DNA of 64,000 nt, from assembly GCF_965198575.1 (NCBI RefSeq), contig NZ_OZ240671.1:372001-436000 (forward strand), read 5' to 3'. This DNA is from Lichenicola sp965198575 (lineage in GTDB: Bacteria > Pseudomonadota > Alphaproteobacteria > Acetobacterales > Acetobacteraceae). The notes under the pieces were generated by a model, which searched no databases, was not told the DNA's origin, and saw nothing but the letters and a program-made list of their open reading frames with translations. A program made the translations under genes and the position numbers. This document shows, piece by piece, positions 44,314 through 53,737 of this stretch. Every line of letters starts with the position of its first letter. Position 1 is the stretch's first letter.

Positions 44314-45636
44314 TCAGCCGGCCTCGATTCGGATCATGGTAGGACCTGCGACGACAACGTCGAGCCCGGCAATGCACTGCACCACCTCCTGCATCGCCTG
44401 TTCCCGGGTTTCATGCGTGACCAGCACGATCGGCACGCTCTCGTCCGGACCGGCGCCGGCCGCCTGGCCGTGCTGCAGCATGCTCTTCAGCGACACACCG
44501 CAATCGCGCAGCACCGCGGTGATCTCGGCGATCACGCCGGGCCGGTCGCGCACCTCCAGCCGCAGGTAGTACGAGCCGCGACAGGCCGACATCGGCACCG
44601 AGGTCAGCGTCGACAGCGACCCCGAGCTCGCACCCCAGGCCGGCACCAGGCTGCCGCGGGCGATATCGATCAGGTCCGCCACCACTGCCGTCGCGGTCGG
44701 ACCGGCGCCGGCGCCCCTGCCCTCCAGCATCAGCCGGCCGACGAACTCGCCCTCCGCCACCACCGCGTTGAACACCCCCTCGACGCGCGCGATCGGCGCC
44801 GAATGCGGCACCAGGCACGGATGCACCCGGGTCTCGACGCCCTCCCCGGTGCGCCGCGCGATGCCCAGCAGCTTGATGCGGTAGCCGAGCTCGGTGGCGA
44901 ACGCGATGTCGGCAGCACCGACGCCGCGGATGCCCTCGACATGCACGCTGTCGAAATCCACCGGCCGGCCAAACGCCAGTGCCGCCAGGATCGCCAGCTT
45001 GTGCGCGGTGTCGATGCCGTCGACGTCGGTCGAGGGATCCGCCTCGGCGTAACCCAGCGCCTGCGCCTCCTCCAGAACGGCGGCAAAGCTGCGGCCGGTC
45101 TCGCGCATCTGGGTCAGGATGTAGTTGCAGGTGCCGTTCAGGATGCCGCCGATCCGCACCAGCCGGTCGGCGGCCAGGCCCTCCCGCAGCGCCTTGATCA
45201 CCGGAATCCCGCCGGCCACCGCCGCCTCGAACGCCAGCGCAACCCCTGCCCGTTCGGCGGCCGATGCCAGGCTCGCGCCATGCACCGCGATCAGCGCCTT
45301 GTTGGCGGTCACCACCGGCCGGCCACGCGACAACGCCGTCTCGACCAGCCTGCGCGCCGGACCCTCCGAGCCGCCGATCAGCTCGACAACCACATCCACA
45401 TCCGGATCGTCGGCCAGGCCCATCGGGTCGTCGTGCCAGCGCAGATCCGACACATCGAGCCCACGCGCCCGCTGCCGGTCACGCGCAGAAACCGCCGTCA
45501 CCAGCATCGGCCGCCCGGCGCGGGTGGCGATCAGCTCCGCATTGGCCTGCAGCAGCCTGAGCGTGCCGCCGCCGACGGTGCCGAGCCCGGCGATCCCGAT
45601 CCGGAGAGGTGCCAAACCTGAAAGCGGGTGTGGCAT
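44314..45636 (-). CDS. hom: Homoserine dehydrogenase
   Basis: A 440-residue monofunctional enzyme. The NAD(P) site is GIAGLGTVGGG at residues 14-24; the catalytic region has ANKALIA, AAVAGGIPVIKALREG and GILNGTCNYILTQM. A C-terminal ACT domain (RLEVRDRPGVIAEITAVL) indicates allosteric control by threonine. It makes homoserine for Thr and Met. The ATG at 45636 shares one base with the stop of the aminotransferase gene (TGATG), so the two are coupled. Confidence 0.96.
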   Translation of the reverse strand: MPHPLSGLAPLRIGIAGLGTVGGGTLRLLQANAELIATRAGRPMLVTAVSARDRQRARGLDVSDLRWHDDPMGLADDPDVDVVVELIGGSEGPARRLVETALSRGRPVVTANKALIAVHGASLASAAERAGVALAFEAAVAGGIPVIKALREGLAADRLVRIGGILNGTCNYILTQMRETGRSFAAVLEEAQALGYAEADPSTDVDGIDTAHKLAILAALAFGRPVDFDSVHVEGIRGVGAADIAFATELGYRIKLLGIARRTGEGVETRVHPCLVPHSAPIARVEGVFNAVVAEGEFVGRLMLEGRGAGAGPTATAVVADLIDIARGSLVPAWGASSGSLSTLTSVPMSACRGSYYLRLEVRDRPGVIAEITAVLRDCGVSLKSMLQHGQAAGAGPDESVPIVLVTHETREQAMQEVVQCIAGLDVVVAGPTMIRIEAG

Positions 45637-46889
45637 CAGGCACGTTCCAGATGCACGGCCGCGACATCGGGCCGGTTCCGTTCCACGGCCTCGCCCACGG
45701 CAGGCCCGCCATTATGCGCCATCAGGAACGACCGGATGTTGCGCGTCGCCTGGCGCAGCCGCTGGGTGTTCTCGACCAGTCCGATGCGTACGAAGCCCTC
45801 GCCATGCTCGCCGAACCCGAGTCCCGGCGCCACCGCAACGCCCGCCTCGGCCAGCAGCAGCTTGGAGAACCCGACGCTGCCGAGGTGGGCGAATCGTTCC
45901 GGAATCGGCGCCCAGGCGAACATCGAGCCCTCCGGCGACGGCACGTCCCAGCCCGCCGCCGACAGCCCGCGGATCAGCACGTCGCGGCGTTCCTTGTAGA
46001 GCGCCCGCATCTCCGCCACGCAATCCTGCGGACCGTTCAGCGCTGCCACCGACGCCACCTGGATCGGCGTGAAGGCGCCGTAATCGAGATACGACTTGAT
46101 CCGCGTCAGCGCGTTGATCAGCCGCGGATTGCCGGCGGCGAACCCCATCCGCCAGCCCGCCATCGAGTACGTCTTGGACATCGAGGTGAACTCGACCGCC
46201 ACGTCCTTGGCGCCCGGCACCTGCAGGATCGAGGGCGGCACCAGGTCACCGAAATAGATTTCCGCATAGGCCAGGTCGGAAAGGATCCAGATCTCCTCAC
46301 GGCGCGCGAACGCCACCAGCTCCTTGTAGAAATCCAGATCCGCGAGATACGCGGTCGGGTTCGACGGGAAGTTGACGATCAGCGCGGTCGGCTTCGGCAC
46401 CGAATGCCGCACCGCGCGCTCCAGCGCCCGCAGCATGTCCTCGTCCGGCTTCGCCGGGATCGAGCGCACCGACGCGCCCGCGATGATGAAGCCGAACTGG
46501 TGGATCGGGTACGACGGGTTCGGCACCAGGATGGTGTCGCCCGGGCTGGTGATCGCCGCGGACAGGTTGGCCAGCCCCTCCTTGGAACCGAGCGTCGCCA
46601 CCACCTCGGTTTCCGGATCCAGCTTCACGTCGAAGCGCCGCGCGTAATAGCCGGCGAGCGCCCGGCGCAATCCGGGAATGCCCTTGCTGACCGAGTACCG
46701 GTGCGAACGCGGATCCGCGACGGTCTCCACGAGCTTTGCCACGATATGCGGCGGCGTCGGGCTGTCCGGATTGCCCATGCCGAGATCGATGATGTCCGCG
46801 CCCTCGCTCCGCGCCTGCGCCTTCGCCTTGTTGACCTCGGCGAACACGTACGGCGGCAGGCGGCGGATGCGGTGGAATTCTTCGGTCAT
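45636..46889 (-). CDS. Class I/II PLP aminotransferase (AlaC/LL-DAP aminotransferase-like)
   Basis: A 417-residue fold-type I enzyme. The PLP lysine is in SMSKTYSMAGWRMGF, with NFPSNPTA and DLAYAEIYF upstream. The N-terminus FHRIRRLPPYVFAEVNKAKAQAR is the signature of AlaC, the glutamate-pyruvate aminotransferase of E. coli, and its alphaproteobacterial orthologues, which sit next to hom. The gene may serve alanine synthesis or act on aspartate-family keto acids. It overlaps hom by one base. Confidence 0.9.
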   Translation of the reverse strand: MTEEFHRIRRLPPYVFAEVNKAKAQARSEGADIIDLGMGNPDSPTPPHIVAKLVETVADPRSHRYSVSKGIPGLRRALAGYYARRFDVKLDPETEVVATLGSKEGLANLSAAITSPGDTILVPNPSYPIHQFGFIIAGASVRSIPAKPDEDMLRALERAVRHSVPKPTALIVNFPSNPTAYLADLDFYKELVAFARREEIWILSDLAYAEIYFGDLVPPSILQVPGAKDVAVEFTSMSKTYSMAGWRMGFAAGNPRLINALTRIKSYLDYGAFTPIQVASVAALNGPQDCVAEMRALYKERRDVLIRGLSAAGWDVPSPEGSMFAWAPIPERFAHLGSVGFSKLLLAEAGVAVAPGLGFGEHGEGFVRIGLVENTQRLRQATRNIRSFLMAHNGGPAVGEAVERNRPDVAAVHLERA

Positions 46890-46932
46890 GGCAGGCTCTT
46901 CGCGCTACTCGATACGGGGTTGCAACAGACGC

Positions 46933-48030
46933 TCACTCTACCAGACCCGCAACCGCGCCGCGACCGAATGCATCCGCACGCATCCGGATCGCACTCGCCG
47001 GCACGCCGTCCTTTTCCAGCGCGTCGGCCACCGCGCGGGCCCGCAAAGCTGCCAGCGTGAGCGCCTGCGCCTGGTCGTGCGGCGCGTCGGACGCGGCATC
47101 GCCGAAGCCATGAACATACACGCTGCCGGCGCCCCGGCGCGTGGCCACCGACCGCAGCGTGGCACCCTGGCCGGGACTGAGCACGTCGGTGCCGGCGGCG
47201 AACACCAGCGCTTCCCCCGGAACCGTGGCCAGCTGGTACGTCGGCCGCGCCGGCGCCGCATAGGCGACCGGCGGCAGTGGTGCCAGCCCCATTCCCGGCA
47301 GCGACGGCGGCGGCGGCGGAGCGCCCGGGATCTGCGGCGTGGGCGCGTTCGCATCGGCCTCGGCGGTGACACTCCCCGGGCCGGTGGCGGGTGGTGGCGC
47401 CAGGTCCGGCATCGCCAGCTCCGGCTCGTCGGCCTGCGAGGGATCGGCCAGCACGTCGGTCCTGCCGTGTCCGGATTTTCCACCCTTCGTCGCACCGGAG
47501 GCCGGGCCTGTGGCCGTGACAGGCGTTGCGGGCGGCGGTGGCGCCTCCGCGGCATCCAGTGTCGCCGAGGACAGTGCCGGATTGGCCGCAGCCGCAGCCG
47601 CCGGAGCACCTGGAACCCCACCCGCCGGAGCCGGCCCTGGCGCCGCCCCGGATGCAGCCTTGCCGGGCGTGGCGACAGCCACTGGCGGCGGCAGCGGATC
47701 GTGCGCATTCAGCCGCGCCGAAAGATTGCGCTGCTCGACCAGGCCCGCGGTGACCGACTTGCGCAGGTCCATCGACGCCACCTGGGGGGCGGCCGCCGGT
47801 GTGGTGCCGATCTTCGGATACGGGTCGTCGACTCCCGGCGGCGGTGGCCGCTGCTGGGCGATGGCGCCGCCCTCGAGCTGATGCCACCAGTTCAGCGGCG
47901 TATCGACCGGGTCCTGGTGCGCGCAACCGCCGACGAGCCCCAGCGCCACGCCGCACAAGAGCCGGCACGCCAGCTGGTCCGCTACCCGCCGCCCGTGGTT
48001 CCGCGTCCGCACCATTCCCGCCTTGCCCAT
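46933..48030 (-). CDS. Proline-rich lipoprotein with C-terminal OmpA-like domain
   Basis: The ATG at 48030 gives 365 residues. The signal sequence ends in a lipobox, LGLVGGC, with Cys near residue 36. Residues about 60-250 are a low-complexity Pro/Ala/Gly linker. The C-terminal 110 residues (ALVFAAGTDVLSPGQGATLRSVA ... ALTLAALRARAVADALEKDGV) match the OmpA/Pal peptidoglycan-binding fold: a beta-strand F-x-x-G, then the long helix with repeated Ala and Arg. It likely anchors the outer membrane to the cell wall across the periplasm. ATG codons at 48066 and 48015 are alternatives. Confidence 0.72.
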   Translation of the reverse strand: MGKAGMVRTRNHGRRVADQLACRLLCGVALGLVGGCAHQDPVDTPLNWWHQLEGGAIAQQRPPPPGVDDPYPKIGTTPAAAPQVASMDLRKSVTAGLVEQRNLSARLNAHDPLPPPVAVATPGKAASGAAPGPAPAGGVPGAPAAAAAANPALSSATLDAAEAPPPPATPVTATGPASGATKGGKSGHGRTDVLADPSQADEPELAMPDLAPPPATGPGSVTAEADANAPTPQIPGAPPPPPSLPGMGLAPLPPVAYAAPARPTYQLATVPGEALVFAAGTDVLSPGQGATLRSVATRRGAGSVYVHGFGDAASDAPHDQAQALTLAALRARAVADALEKDGVPASAIRMRADAFGRGAVAGLVE

Positions 48031-48279
48031 CCGCATCCACCCAAACAGCCGCCCGCGCCGGACCATGCTCCGACGGCCGCCGTCCCCACTGTTAGCCGCA
48101 CCGCACCCGCGGGAGAAGCAGCAGCTTGGGCCGGCGCGCGCCTGGGGCCCTTCACCCTGGACCGCCGCACCCTACATGCAGGCGACACGCCATTGCCTGC
48201 GCCGCCGCCTTGGCATCCTGGCGGCCCGGTTGCAGGATGGACGACACTGATCCCGAACACCGGATCGAGGGAGAGCCTG

Positions 48280-48960
48280 ATGACCGGCATGCCGCCGAAC
48301 AACCTTATCCGGATGGATGACGAAGACCCCGAGGACCCCGATGGCCCCGACGTTCCGGAGCCGAACGGTCCGGAGCCCAAGGAGCCGGGCGACAACAAGA
48401 CCCTCTCGTCGCCGATCAACGAGCTCGAGAAGCGACTGTTCGACCAGCGCAAGGTGCTGATCTTCGGCGCGATCAACGACAAGGTGGCGCGCGACGTCAC
48501 CGGCCGGCTGCTGGCACTCGCCGGCGCCTCGGACAAGCCGATCGACGTGTACGTCAACTCGCCCGGCGGCCACGTCGAGAGCGGCGACACCATCCACGAC
48601 ATGATCCGCTTCGTGGATGCGGTGGCGCAGGTGCGCCTGATCGGCACCGGCTGGGTCGCCAGTGCCGGCGCGCTGATCTTCGCTGCCGGCCACAGGGACC
48701 GTCGCTTCTGCCTGCCCAATACGCGCTTCCTGCTGCACCAGCCGATGGGCGGCGTCCGCGGGCCTGCGACCGACATCGACATCGAGGCGCGCGAGATCAT
48801 CAAGATGCGCGAGCGTCTCAACCGGCTGTTCGCGCGCGAGTGCGGCCAGACCTACGAGAAGGTCGCAAAGGACACCGACCGCAACTACTGGATGGGTGCC
48901 GACGAGGCGATCGCCTACGGTCTGGTCACCAAGGTCGTGAGCTCCATCACCGAGATCTGA
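48280..48960 (+). CDS. ClpP-like serine protease, atypical triad and acidic N-terminus
   Basis: A 226-residue S14 family protein. Ser128 in GTGWVASAGALIF and His153 in FLLHQPMGG are present. Counting 49 residues past the His, as in E. coli (His122, Asp171) and S. aureus ClpP, lands on Asn202 in KDTDRNYWMG, where canonical enzymes have DRD; so the third triad residue is Asn. Residues 12-40 form an unusual Asp/Glu/Pro-rich extension (DDEDPEDPDG...) ahead of the head domain. This looks like a second ClpP rather than the main one, which is normally next to clpX and tig. GGGAGA precedes the ATG. A terminator-like hairpin follows at 48983. Confidence 0.85.
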   Translation: MTGMPPNNLIRMDDEDPEDPDGPDVPEPNGPEPKEPGDNKTLSSPINELEKRLFDQRKVLIFGAINDKVARDVTGRLLALAGASDKPIDVYVNSPGGHVESGDTIHDMIRFVDAVAQVRLIGTGWVASAGALIFAAGHRDRRFCLPNTRFLLHQPMGGVRGPATDIDIEAREIIKMRERLNRLFARECGQTYEKVAKDTDRNYWMGADEAIAYGLVTKVVSSITEI

Positions 48961-48962
48961 CC

Positions 48963-50960
48963 TTGGCGCCTGCCAACGAGAGCGGGCCGGGACGCAAGTC
49001 CTGGCCCGTTTCGTTTGCGCTGTCGGCCGTGGCACTGGCCGGCCTCGCCGTCGTATTCGGCTCCTACGCACGCTACGCCGCCACCGCCTACCCGTCCTTC
49101 GACGGTGCTATGAACCTGAACGTCGCCCGCAGCGTCGCCGAGGGTCACGGCTACGGCTTCCGCTACGACAGCTTCTTCGCCTTCCCGGCGCAGACCGACG
49201 GCCCTTTCGTACTTCCGGCCGTGCTGATCTTCCGCCTGTTCGGCATCACCCTGTTCACCTCGCAACTGGTGAGCCTGCTCTACCTGGTCGGCTTCGGCCT
49301 CGCCGTGCTGGTCCTGATGCGCCGGCTGGACGCACCACTCTGGCTCGCCGCCACGACCGCAATCGCCTGCCTGCTGATGCCGGGTGTCGCCGATTACGGC
49401 CTGGACGGCTATGGCGAGCTCCCGATGCTGGCCTGGCTGCTCGCCGCACTGGTGGCCGCAAGCGCCTGCCTGCGCGCGCCCGCGCCCACGCGGGCCGTGC
49501 CACCGCTCGCCGGACTGCTGTTCGGGCTGGCCGTCCTGACCAAGACCATTGCCCTGCTCTGCGTGGCACCGGCCCTTGCGATCTGCGCCCTGCTGCTGGC
49601 GACCCGGCGATCCGGCGACAACCCGGCGCGGCGCCTGATCGATCCGGCCCTGCTCGTGGGCGGCTTCCTTGCAGCGGTGCTCGGCTGGGAGCTGTTCCGC
49701 CTCGTGTCGCTCGGCAGCATCGCCGCCTGGCACCTGTGGTGGCAGCTGCAGCTCGGCCAGGTGTCACAGCAATCCGGCGCCGACGCGGCGCTCGACCCGA
49801 TGGTGCTGCTGGCGACGCTCCTGCTGCATCTGCACCTGCTCGCCGTCATGGTCGGAGTGCCGCCCGCCGCCCTCGTGCTGTGGCTCGTGCTGCCGTGGGG
49901 CCTGGGCGCGTGGCACCTCGTCCGCCACCGGTCCGGCCCGCCACAACGCCTGCTGCTGGCGACGCTGCTCGCCTGCACGCTGCTGTATTTCGCCTGGTGG
50001 CTCGCCATCACCCCCACCGGCATGGCCTGGCTGCGCCGGATCCTGCCCGGGCTGCTGCTGCAGACCTGCCTGATCGCCGGCCTGATCGCCGCGTCCCTGC
50101 ACCCGTCCCGGACCCGGGCGCCCGGCCGTCTGGCCGCCCCGCTGATGCTGACGATCACCTGCCTGGTCGGTGCCCGCATGCTGATCTTCGGCGCGCACCC
50201 GTTCCCGCCGACCGACGTGGCACTGCGCCGGCACGCCATCACCGAGGCCGTCGCCCGCCTGCGCGCCCTGCCCCAGGATGCCGTGATCTTCGGTGTCGGC
50301 TGGTGGCAGGCGCCGGTGCTGGCGCTGTTCTCCGACCGCACCGTGATGAACTTCGACCGCTGGAGCCCGGCCCGCATCAACGCCCTGCCGGACGCCTACT
50401 TCCTGGTCGACGATTCCGCGATCAATCTCGGCCAGCCGCCGTTGCGCGAGGTGTTCATGACCACCCGCCTCGACCCGCTGCTGCGCACGCCCGATATCGG
50501 CCTCTACCGCATCCGCTCGGTCGACCCGACGCTGCCGATGCGCGACTCCGCCGCCCTCACCACCGGCTTCGACGGCGGCAACGAAATCCCCCACACCATC
50601 GGCTGGTATCCTCCGGGCGGTGGCTGGGCCTGGGTGCGGCGCCACAGCACCATCCGCCTCGCCCGCGCCGGCCAGACCCGGCTGCTGCTCGACGCCGCGT
50701 TCTGGTCTGAGCTGTTCCCGCCTGGAACGCCGATGCGCCGGTTGCACGTGAGCGCCCCGCCCTGCATCGACCAGGATGTGTCGATCGAGGGCGCCGGCCG
50801 CCACCGCATCGAGATCCCGCTGCACTGCCCGGCCACCGCCGCACGCACCCCGCTCGACGTGGCACTCTCGCTCGATGCCGGCGTGTCCGTCGTGCACCAG
50901 CTCGACGCCGATACGCGCGACCGCTCTTTCGAGATCACCACGTTGATGCTGAAACCCTGA
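48963..50960 (+). CDS. Multi-pass glycosyltransferase-like membrane protein (PMT/ArnT-like)
   Basis: A 665-residue protein. About ten hydrophobic helices (from LSAVALAGLAVVFGSYARYA to about residue 400) precede a soluble C-terminal region of about 240 residues. The first periplasmic loop has YPSFDGAMNLNVARSVAEGHGYGFRYD, whose Asp and following Glu resemble the DE-type active site of GT-C lipid-linked sugar transferases. The TTG at 48963 starts 2 bp after the clpP stop; no better start precedes the first helix. The next gene encodes a related protein. The donor is probably a polyprenyl-phosphate sugar; acceptor unknown. Confidence 0.75.
   Translation: MAPANESGPGRKSWPVSFALSAVALAGLAVVFGSYARYAATAYPSFDGAMNLNVARSVAEGHGYGFRYDSFFAFPAQTDGPFVLPAVLIFRLFGITLFTSQLVSLLYLVGFGLAVLVLMRRLDAPLWLAATTAIACLLMPGVADYGLDGYGELPMLAWLLAALVAASACLRAPAPTRAVPPLAGLLFGLAVLTKTIALLCVAPALAICALLLATRRSGDNPARRLIDPALLVGGFLAAVLGWELFRLVSLGSIAAWHLWWQLQLGQVSQQSGADAALDPMVLLATLLLHLHLLAVMVGVPPAALVLWLVLPWGLGAWHLVRHRSGPPQRLLLATLLACTLLYFAWWLAITPTGMAWLRRILPGLLLQTCLIAGLIAASLHPSRTRAPGRLAAPLMLTITCLVGARMLIFGAHPFPPTDVALRRHAITEAVARLRALPQDAVIFGVGWWQAPVLALFSDRTVMNFDRWSPARINALPDAYFLVDDSAINLGQPPLREVFMTTRLDPLLRTPDIGLYRIRSVDPTLPMRDSAALTTGFDGGNEIPHTIGWYPPGGGWAWVRRHSTIRLARAGQTRLLLDAAFWSELFPPGTPMRRLHVSAPPCIDQDVSIEGAGRHRIEIPLHCPATAARTPLDVALSLDAGVSVVHQLDADTRDRSFEITTLMLKP
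48983..49008 (+). terminator. Intrinsic-terminator-like hairpin after clpP, inside the next reading frame
   Basis: CGGGCCGGGAC (48983-48993), loop GCAA, and GTCCTGGCCCG (48998-49008) form an 11-bp stem with one G-U pair. TTTCGTTT follows. It begins 22 bp after the clpP stop yet lies within codons 7-16 of the next predicted gene. Confidence 0.65.
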
Positions 50961-50985
50961 GCTCCCTGCAGACACGCGGTGTGAC

Positions 50986-52563
50986 GTGACACGACGGATC
51001 GATCTCGCGGCGTTTCTGCTCCCGGGCCTGCTTGGCGCCGCGATGCTGCTGCTGTCGGTCTGGCTCGGCCCCGACGCCAGCTGGGACCTGCGCAACTACC
51101 ACCTGTACGACGCCTTCGCGGCCTTCCATAAGCCGGGCTTCCTCGACCTGGTGCCGGCGCAGCGCCAGACCTTCCACCCGCCGATGCTCGACCTGCCGCC
51201 GCTCTGGCTGCGCTTCCGGCTCAACCACTGGCCGCGTCTGCTGGACGCCCTGCTGGCCCTCCCGAGCGCCATCGCGGTGATGCTCGCCTGGTGCATCGGC
51301 CGCCTGATCCAGCCCGCCGACATGCCGTACGCGCGGGTGTCGCTGATGCTGGCGGTCCTGTTCGGCGCCACCGGTGCGGCCGGCCTGCCCACCACCGGCA
51401 CCAGCATGAGCGAGATGCCGGCCGCCTGCTTCGCCCTCGCGGGCCTTGCGTTGCTGCTCGTCGGACGCCCGGCCGGCGCACCCTGGCACCACCGCGCGCT
51501 GCTGGATCTCTGCGCCGGGATCGGCTTCGGCGTCGGGTGCGCGCTCAAGCCGACCCTTGCGGGCCTGGCCCTGGCGGCCGTGATGGCAGTGCTGTCGTGC
51601 GGGGTCGGGCCGCTTCCGCGCCGGTTCGGACGCGTGGCCAGTGTCGCCGCCGGTATCGGCCTGGGCGCGCTGCTGATCGGCGGCCCGTGGTGGTGGCACC
51701 TCGCCCGCCTGACCGGCAGCCCGCTGTTCCCGTACGAGAACCAGCTGTTCCGCTCGCCGCTCTACCCCCAGGCTGCCCTGACCGACGACCGTTTCCTGCC
51801 CCGCAGCGAACTGCAGGCGCTGTTCTACCCGTTCTTCTGGAGCCTCGCGCCGAGCCGGCTGAGCAGCGAGCTGCTGGTCCGAGACCCCCGCCTCGCTTTG
51901 GCATTCCTGGCGATGATCTGCTGCGGCCTGATCGCCTTCCTGCGCAGCGCCCGCCCGATCGGCGACCGTCGCGGCGGCGTCCTGCTGGTGTTCCTGTCGG
52001 CAGGGTTCCTGATCTGGGAGGCGCAGTTCGGCGTCCTGCGCTACCTGGCGCCGATCGAGCTGCTGTCCGGCCTGGTGGTGCTGGAGGCGCTGCAGCCGCT
52101 CCGCCACATCCGGCGAACCTGGGCGCCGATCGTCCCGCCGGCCGTCATGGCGGTTCTGCTGCTCGGCTCCGCGTCGCTCACGATCTATCCCGACTGGGGC
52201 CGCGCTCCTGCGTCCATGACCGCCGCGTCGGTGCAGCTGCCGCCGCTGCCGCCGGATGCGATGGTGCTGCTGCTGACCCCGGACCCGATGGCCTATGTCG
52301 CAGCCTTCGCCCCGCGCACGGTCCGCTTCGTCGGCGTCGACAACAACCTGGTGCATCCCGGCCAGGACAGCGTGCTGGAACGCCGTATCGAGCAGGCCGT
52401 GCGCCAGCACGCGGGACCGCTCTTCGGCCTCGAGGTGCCCGCAGCTGGTGGTCCCGCCGCGTTCGCACTCCGGTTCTACGCGCTGCACCGCGACGGGCCG
52501 TGCTGGCCGGTGCGCACCAACCTCGAGCAGGACGGCCTGCAAATCTGTCGGCTGGCGCACTGA
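50986..52563 (+). CDS. Multi-pass membrane protein, glycosyltransferase 39/87-like
   Basis: A 525-residue protein with about ten hydrophobic helices. The N-terminus LLPGLLGAAMLLLSVWLGPDASWDLRNYHLYDAFA places an Asp in the first outward loop, as in GT-C enzymes. Repeated GALLIGGPWWWH, YPFFWSL and RYLAPIELLSGLVVLEAL segments fit. The C-terminal 120 residues are soluble. It follows the previous membrane protein by 25 bp on the same strand, from a GTG start, and shares its overall design, so the two likely work together in surface glycan or lipid modification. The family assignment is by pattern only. Confidence 0.7.
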   Translation: MTRRIDLAAFLLPGLLGAAMLLLSVWLGPDASWDLRNYHLYDAFAAFHKPGFLDLVPAQRQTFHPPMLDLPPLWLRFRLNHWPRLLDALLALPSAIAVMLAWCIGRLIQPADMPYARVSLMLAVLFGATGAAGLPTTGTSMSEMPAACFALAGLALLLVGRPAGAPWHHRALLDLCAGIGFGVGCALKPTLAGLALAAVMAVLSCGVGPLPRRFGRVASVAAGIGLGALLIGGPWWWHLARLTGSPLFPYENQLFRSPLYPQAALTDDRFLPRSELQALFYPFFWSLAPSRLSSELLVRDPRLALAFLAMICCGLIAFLRSARPIGDRRGGVLLVFLSAGFLIWEAQFGVLRYLAPIELLSGLVVLEALQPLRHIRRTWAPIVPPAVMAVLLLGSASLTIYPDWGRAPASMTAASVQLPPLPPDAMVLLLTPDPMAYVAAFAPRTVRFVGVDNNLVHPGQDSVLERRIEQAVRQHAGPLFGLEVPAAGGPAAFALRFYALHRDGPCWPVRTNLEQDGLQICRLAH

Positions 52564-52802
52564 TGTTAACGTTTCGAACCCGGAAAAGTGATTGGGTCGA
52601 CACGGTAACGTGAAGTCCTTGAGTACGCATGGGACGATACCGAAACAGTATGCGTCAGTGCTGGAAGATCGGTTTCAGCTCAGCATCTTTGTGCAAGGTC
52701 TCCCGAACCGGAAGCGGGTCTGTCAAGGTTGTGGCGCGCAGGCCGCGGTGCTATTTCTACCACGTGATTAGCACCAAGTCCCTGAAGGCCGGTCAATTCG
52801 AA

Positions 52803-53708
52803 ATGAACGACTTCCTGGCTGGCGATGCAGCCTGGCGGCAGCTCGTGGACACCGTCAAGGGCTATGCTTTCGTGTTGCTGGATCGGGACGGCACCGTCGT
52901 GGGATGGAACGATGGCGCCAAGGCAATGAAGTTCTATGACTCGATCGAAATCATCGGCAGGAATTTCCGCGAATTCTACACGCCGGAATCGCAACTGATC
53001 GGTCATCCGGAACGCGAACTGACAACCGCTCTCTCGGTAGGCCGGCATGAGGAAGAGGGTTGGCGGGTCCGCAAGGGCGGATCCCGTTTCTGGGCACATG
53101 TCACGATCACCTCGATCCACGACGATAACGGACTCCATTGCGGTTTCGGAAAAATCGTGCGCGATCTCACGGAACAGAAACAGAGCCAGGAACAATACGC
53201 AAACGTCGTGAAGCTTCTGGAACAGACGGCTCTGACGGATTTCCTGACCGGGCTCGATAACCGCAGGTCGCTGGACCGGATGCTGACGGCAACCATCGCC
53301 GGTGCGCAGCGTCGCGGTCGCGGTCTCAGTCTGGCGATGATCGATTTCGACCACTTCAAACAATACAACGACGAGTTCGGCCACCAGAATGCCGACATCT
53401 ACCTGAAGAGGGCGGTCAACGGATGGCGCGCGTCCCTGCGCTCGGAGGACCTGCTCGCCCGCTACGGCGGCGAGGAGTTCGTCGTCGTCATGCCTGACAC
53501 TCCGTCGGCTGCTGCTATCCGCTGCATGGAGCGCCTGCGTGCGGCGACGCCGGCGCCGATGACCTGCTCCGTCGGCGTGGCGGAATGGCACTTCGGCGAG
53601 TCGCCGAACGCCCTGATCGGCCGGGCGGATCGGGCCATGTATCGTGCCAAGGCGGATGGCCGGAATCGCCTGGTCGTGGCGCCTGATCCGGAGCACGCCC
53701 GGCACTGA
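52803..53708 (+). CDS. PAS-GGDEF diguanylate cyclase
   Basis: A 301-residue protein without membrane segments. Residues about 15-130 form a PAS domain (FVLLDRDGTVVGWNDGA and the PAC end FGKIVRDLTEQKQ), followed by a short coiled linker and a GGDEF domain (LTDFLTGLDNRRSLDR, DFDHFKQYND). The active site is GGEEF at residues 222-226, with an RSED inhibitory I-site five residues upstream. It should make cyclic di-GMP under product inhibition. The ATG at 52803 has a weak AAGG upstream; a GTG at 52764 is an alternative. Confidence 0.9.
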   Translation: MNDFLAGDAAWRQLVDTVKGYAFVLLDRDGTVVGWNDGAKAMKFYDSIEIIGRNFREFYTPESQLIGHPERELTTALSVGRHEEEGWRVRKGGSRFWAHVTITSIHDDNGLHCGFGKIVRDLTEQKQSQEQYANVVKLLEQTALTDFLTGLDNRRSLDRMLTATIAGAQRRGRGLSLAMIDFDHFKQYNDEFGHQNADIYLKRAVNGWRASLRSEDLLARYGGEEFVVVMPDTPSAAAIRCMERLRAATPAPMTCSVGVAEWHFGESPNALIGRADRAMYRAKADGRNRLVVAPDPEHARH

Positions 53709-53737
53709 CCGGTTCATCCCCACCGGCGGGTCCGGAG

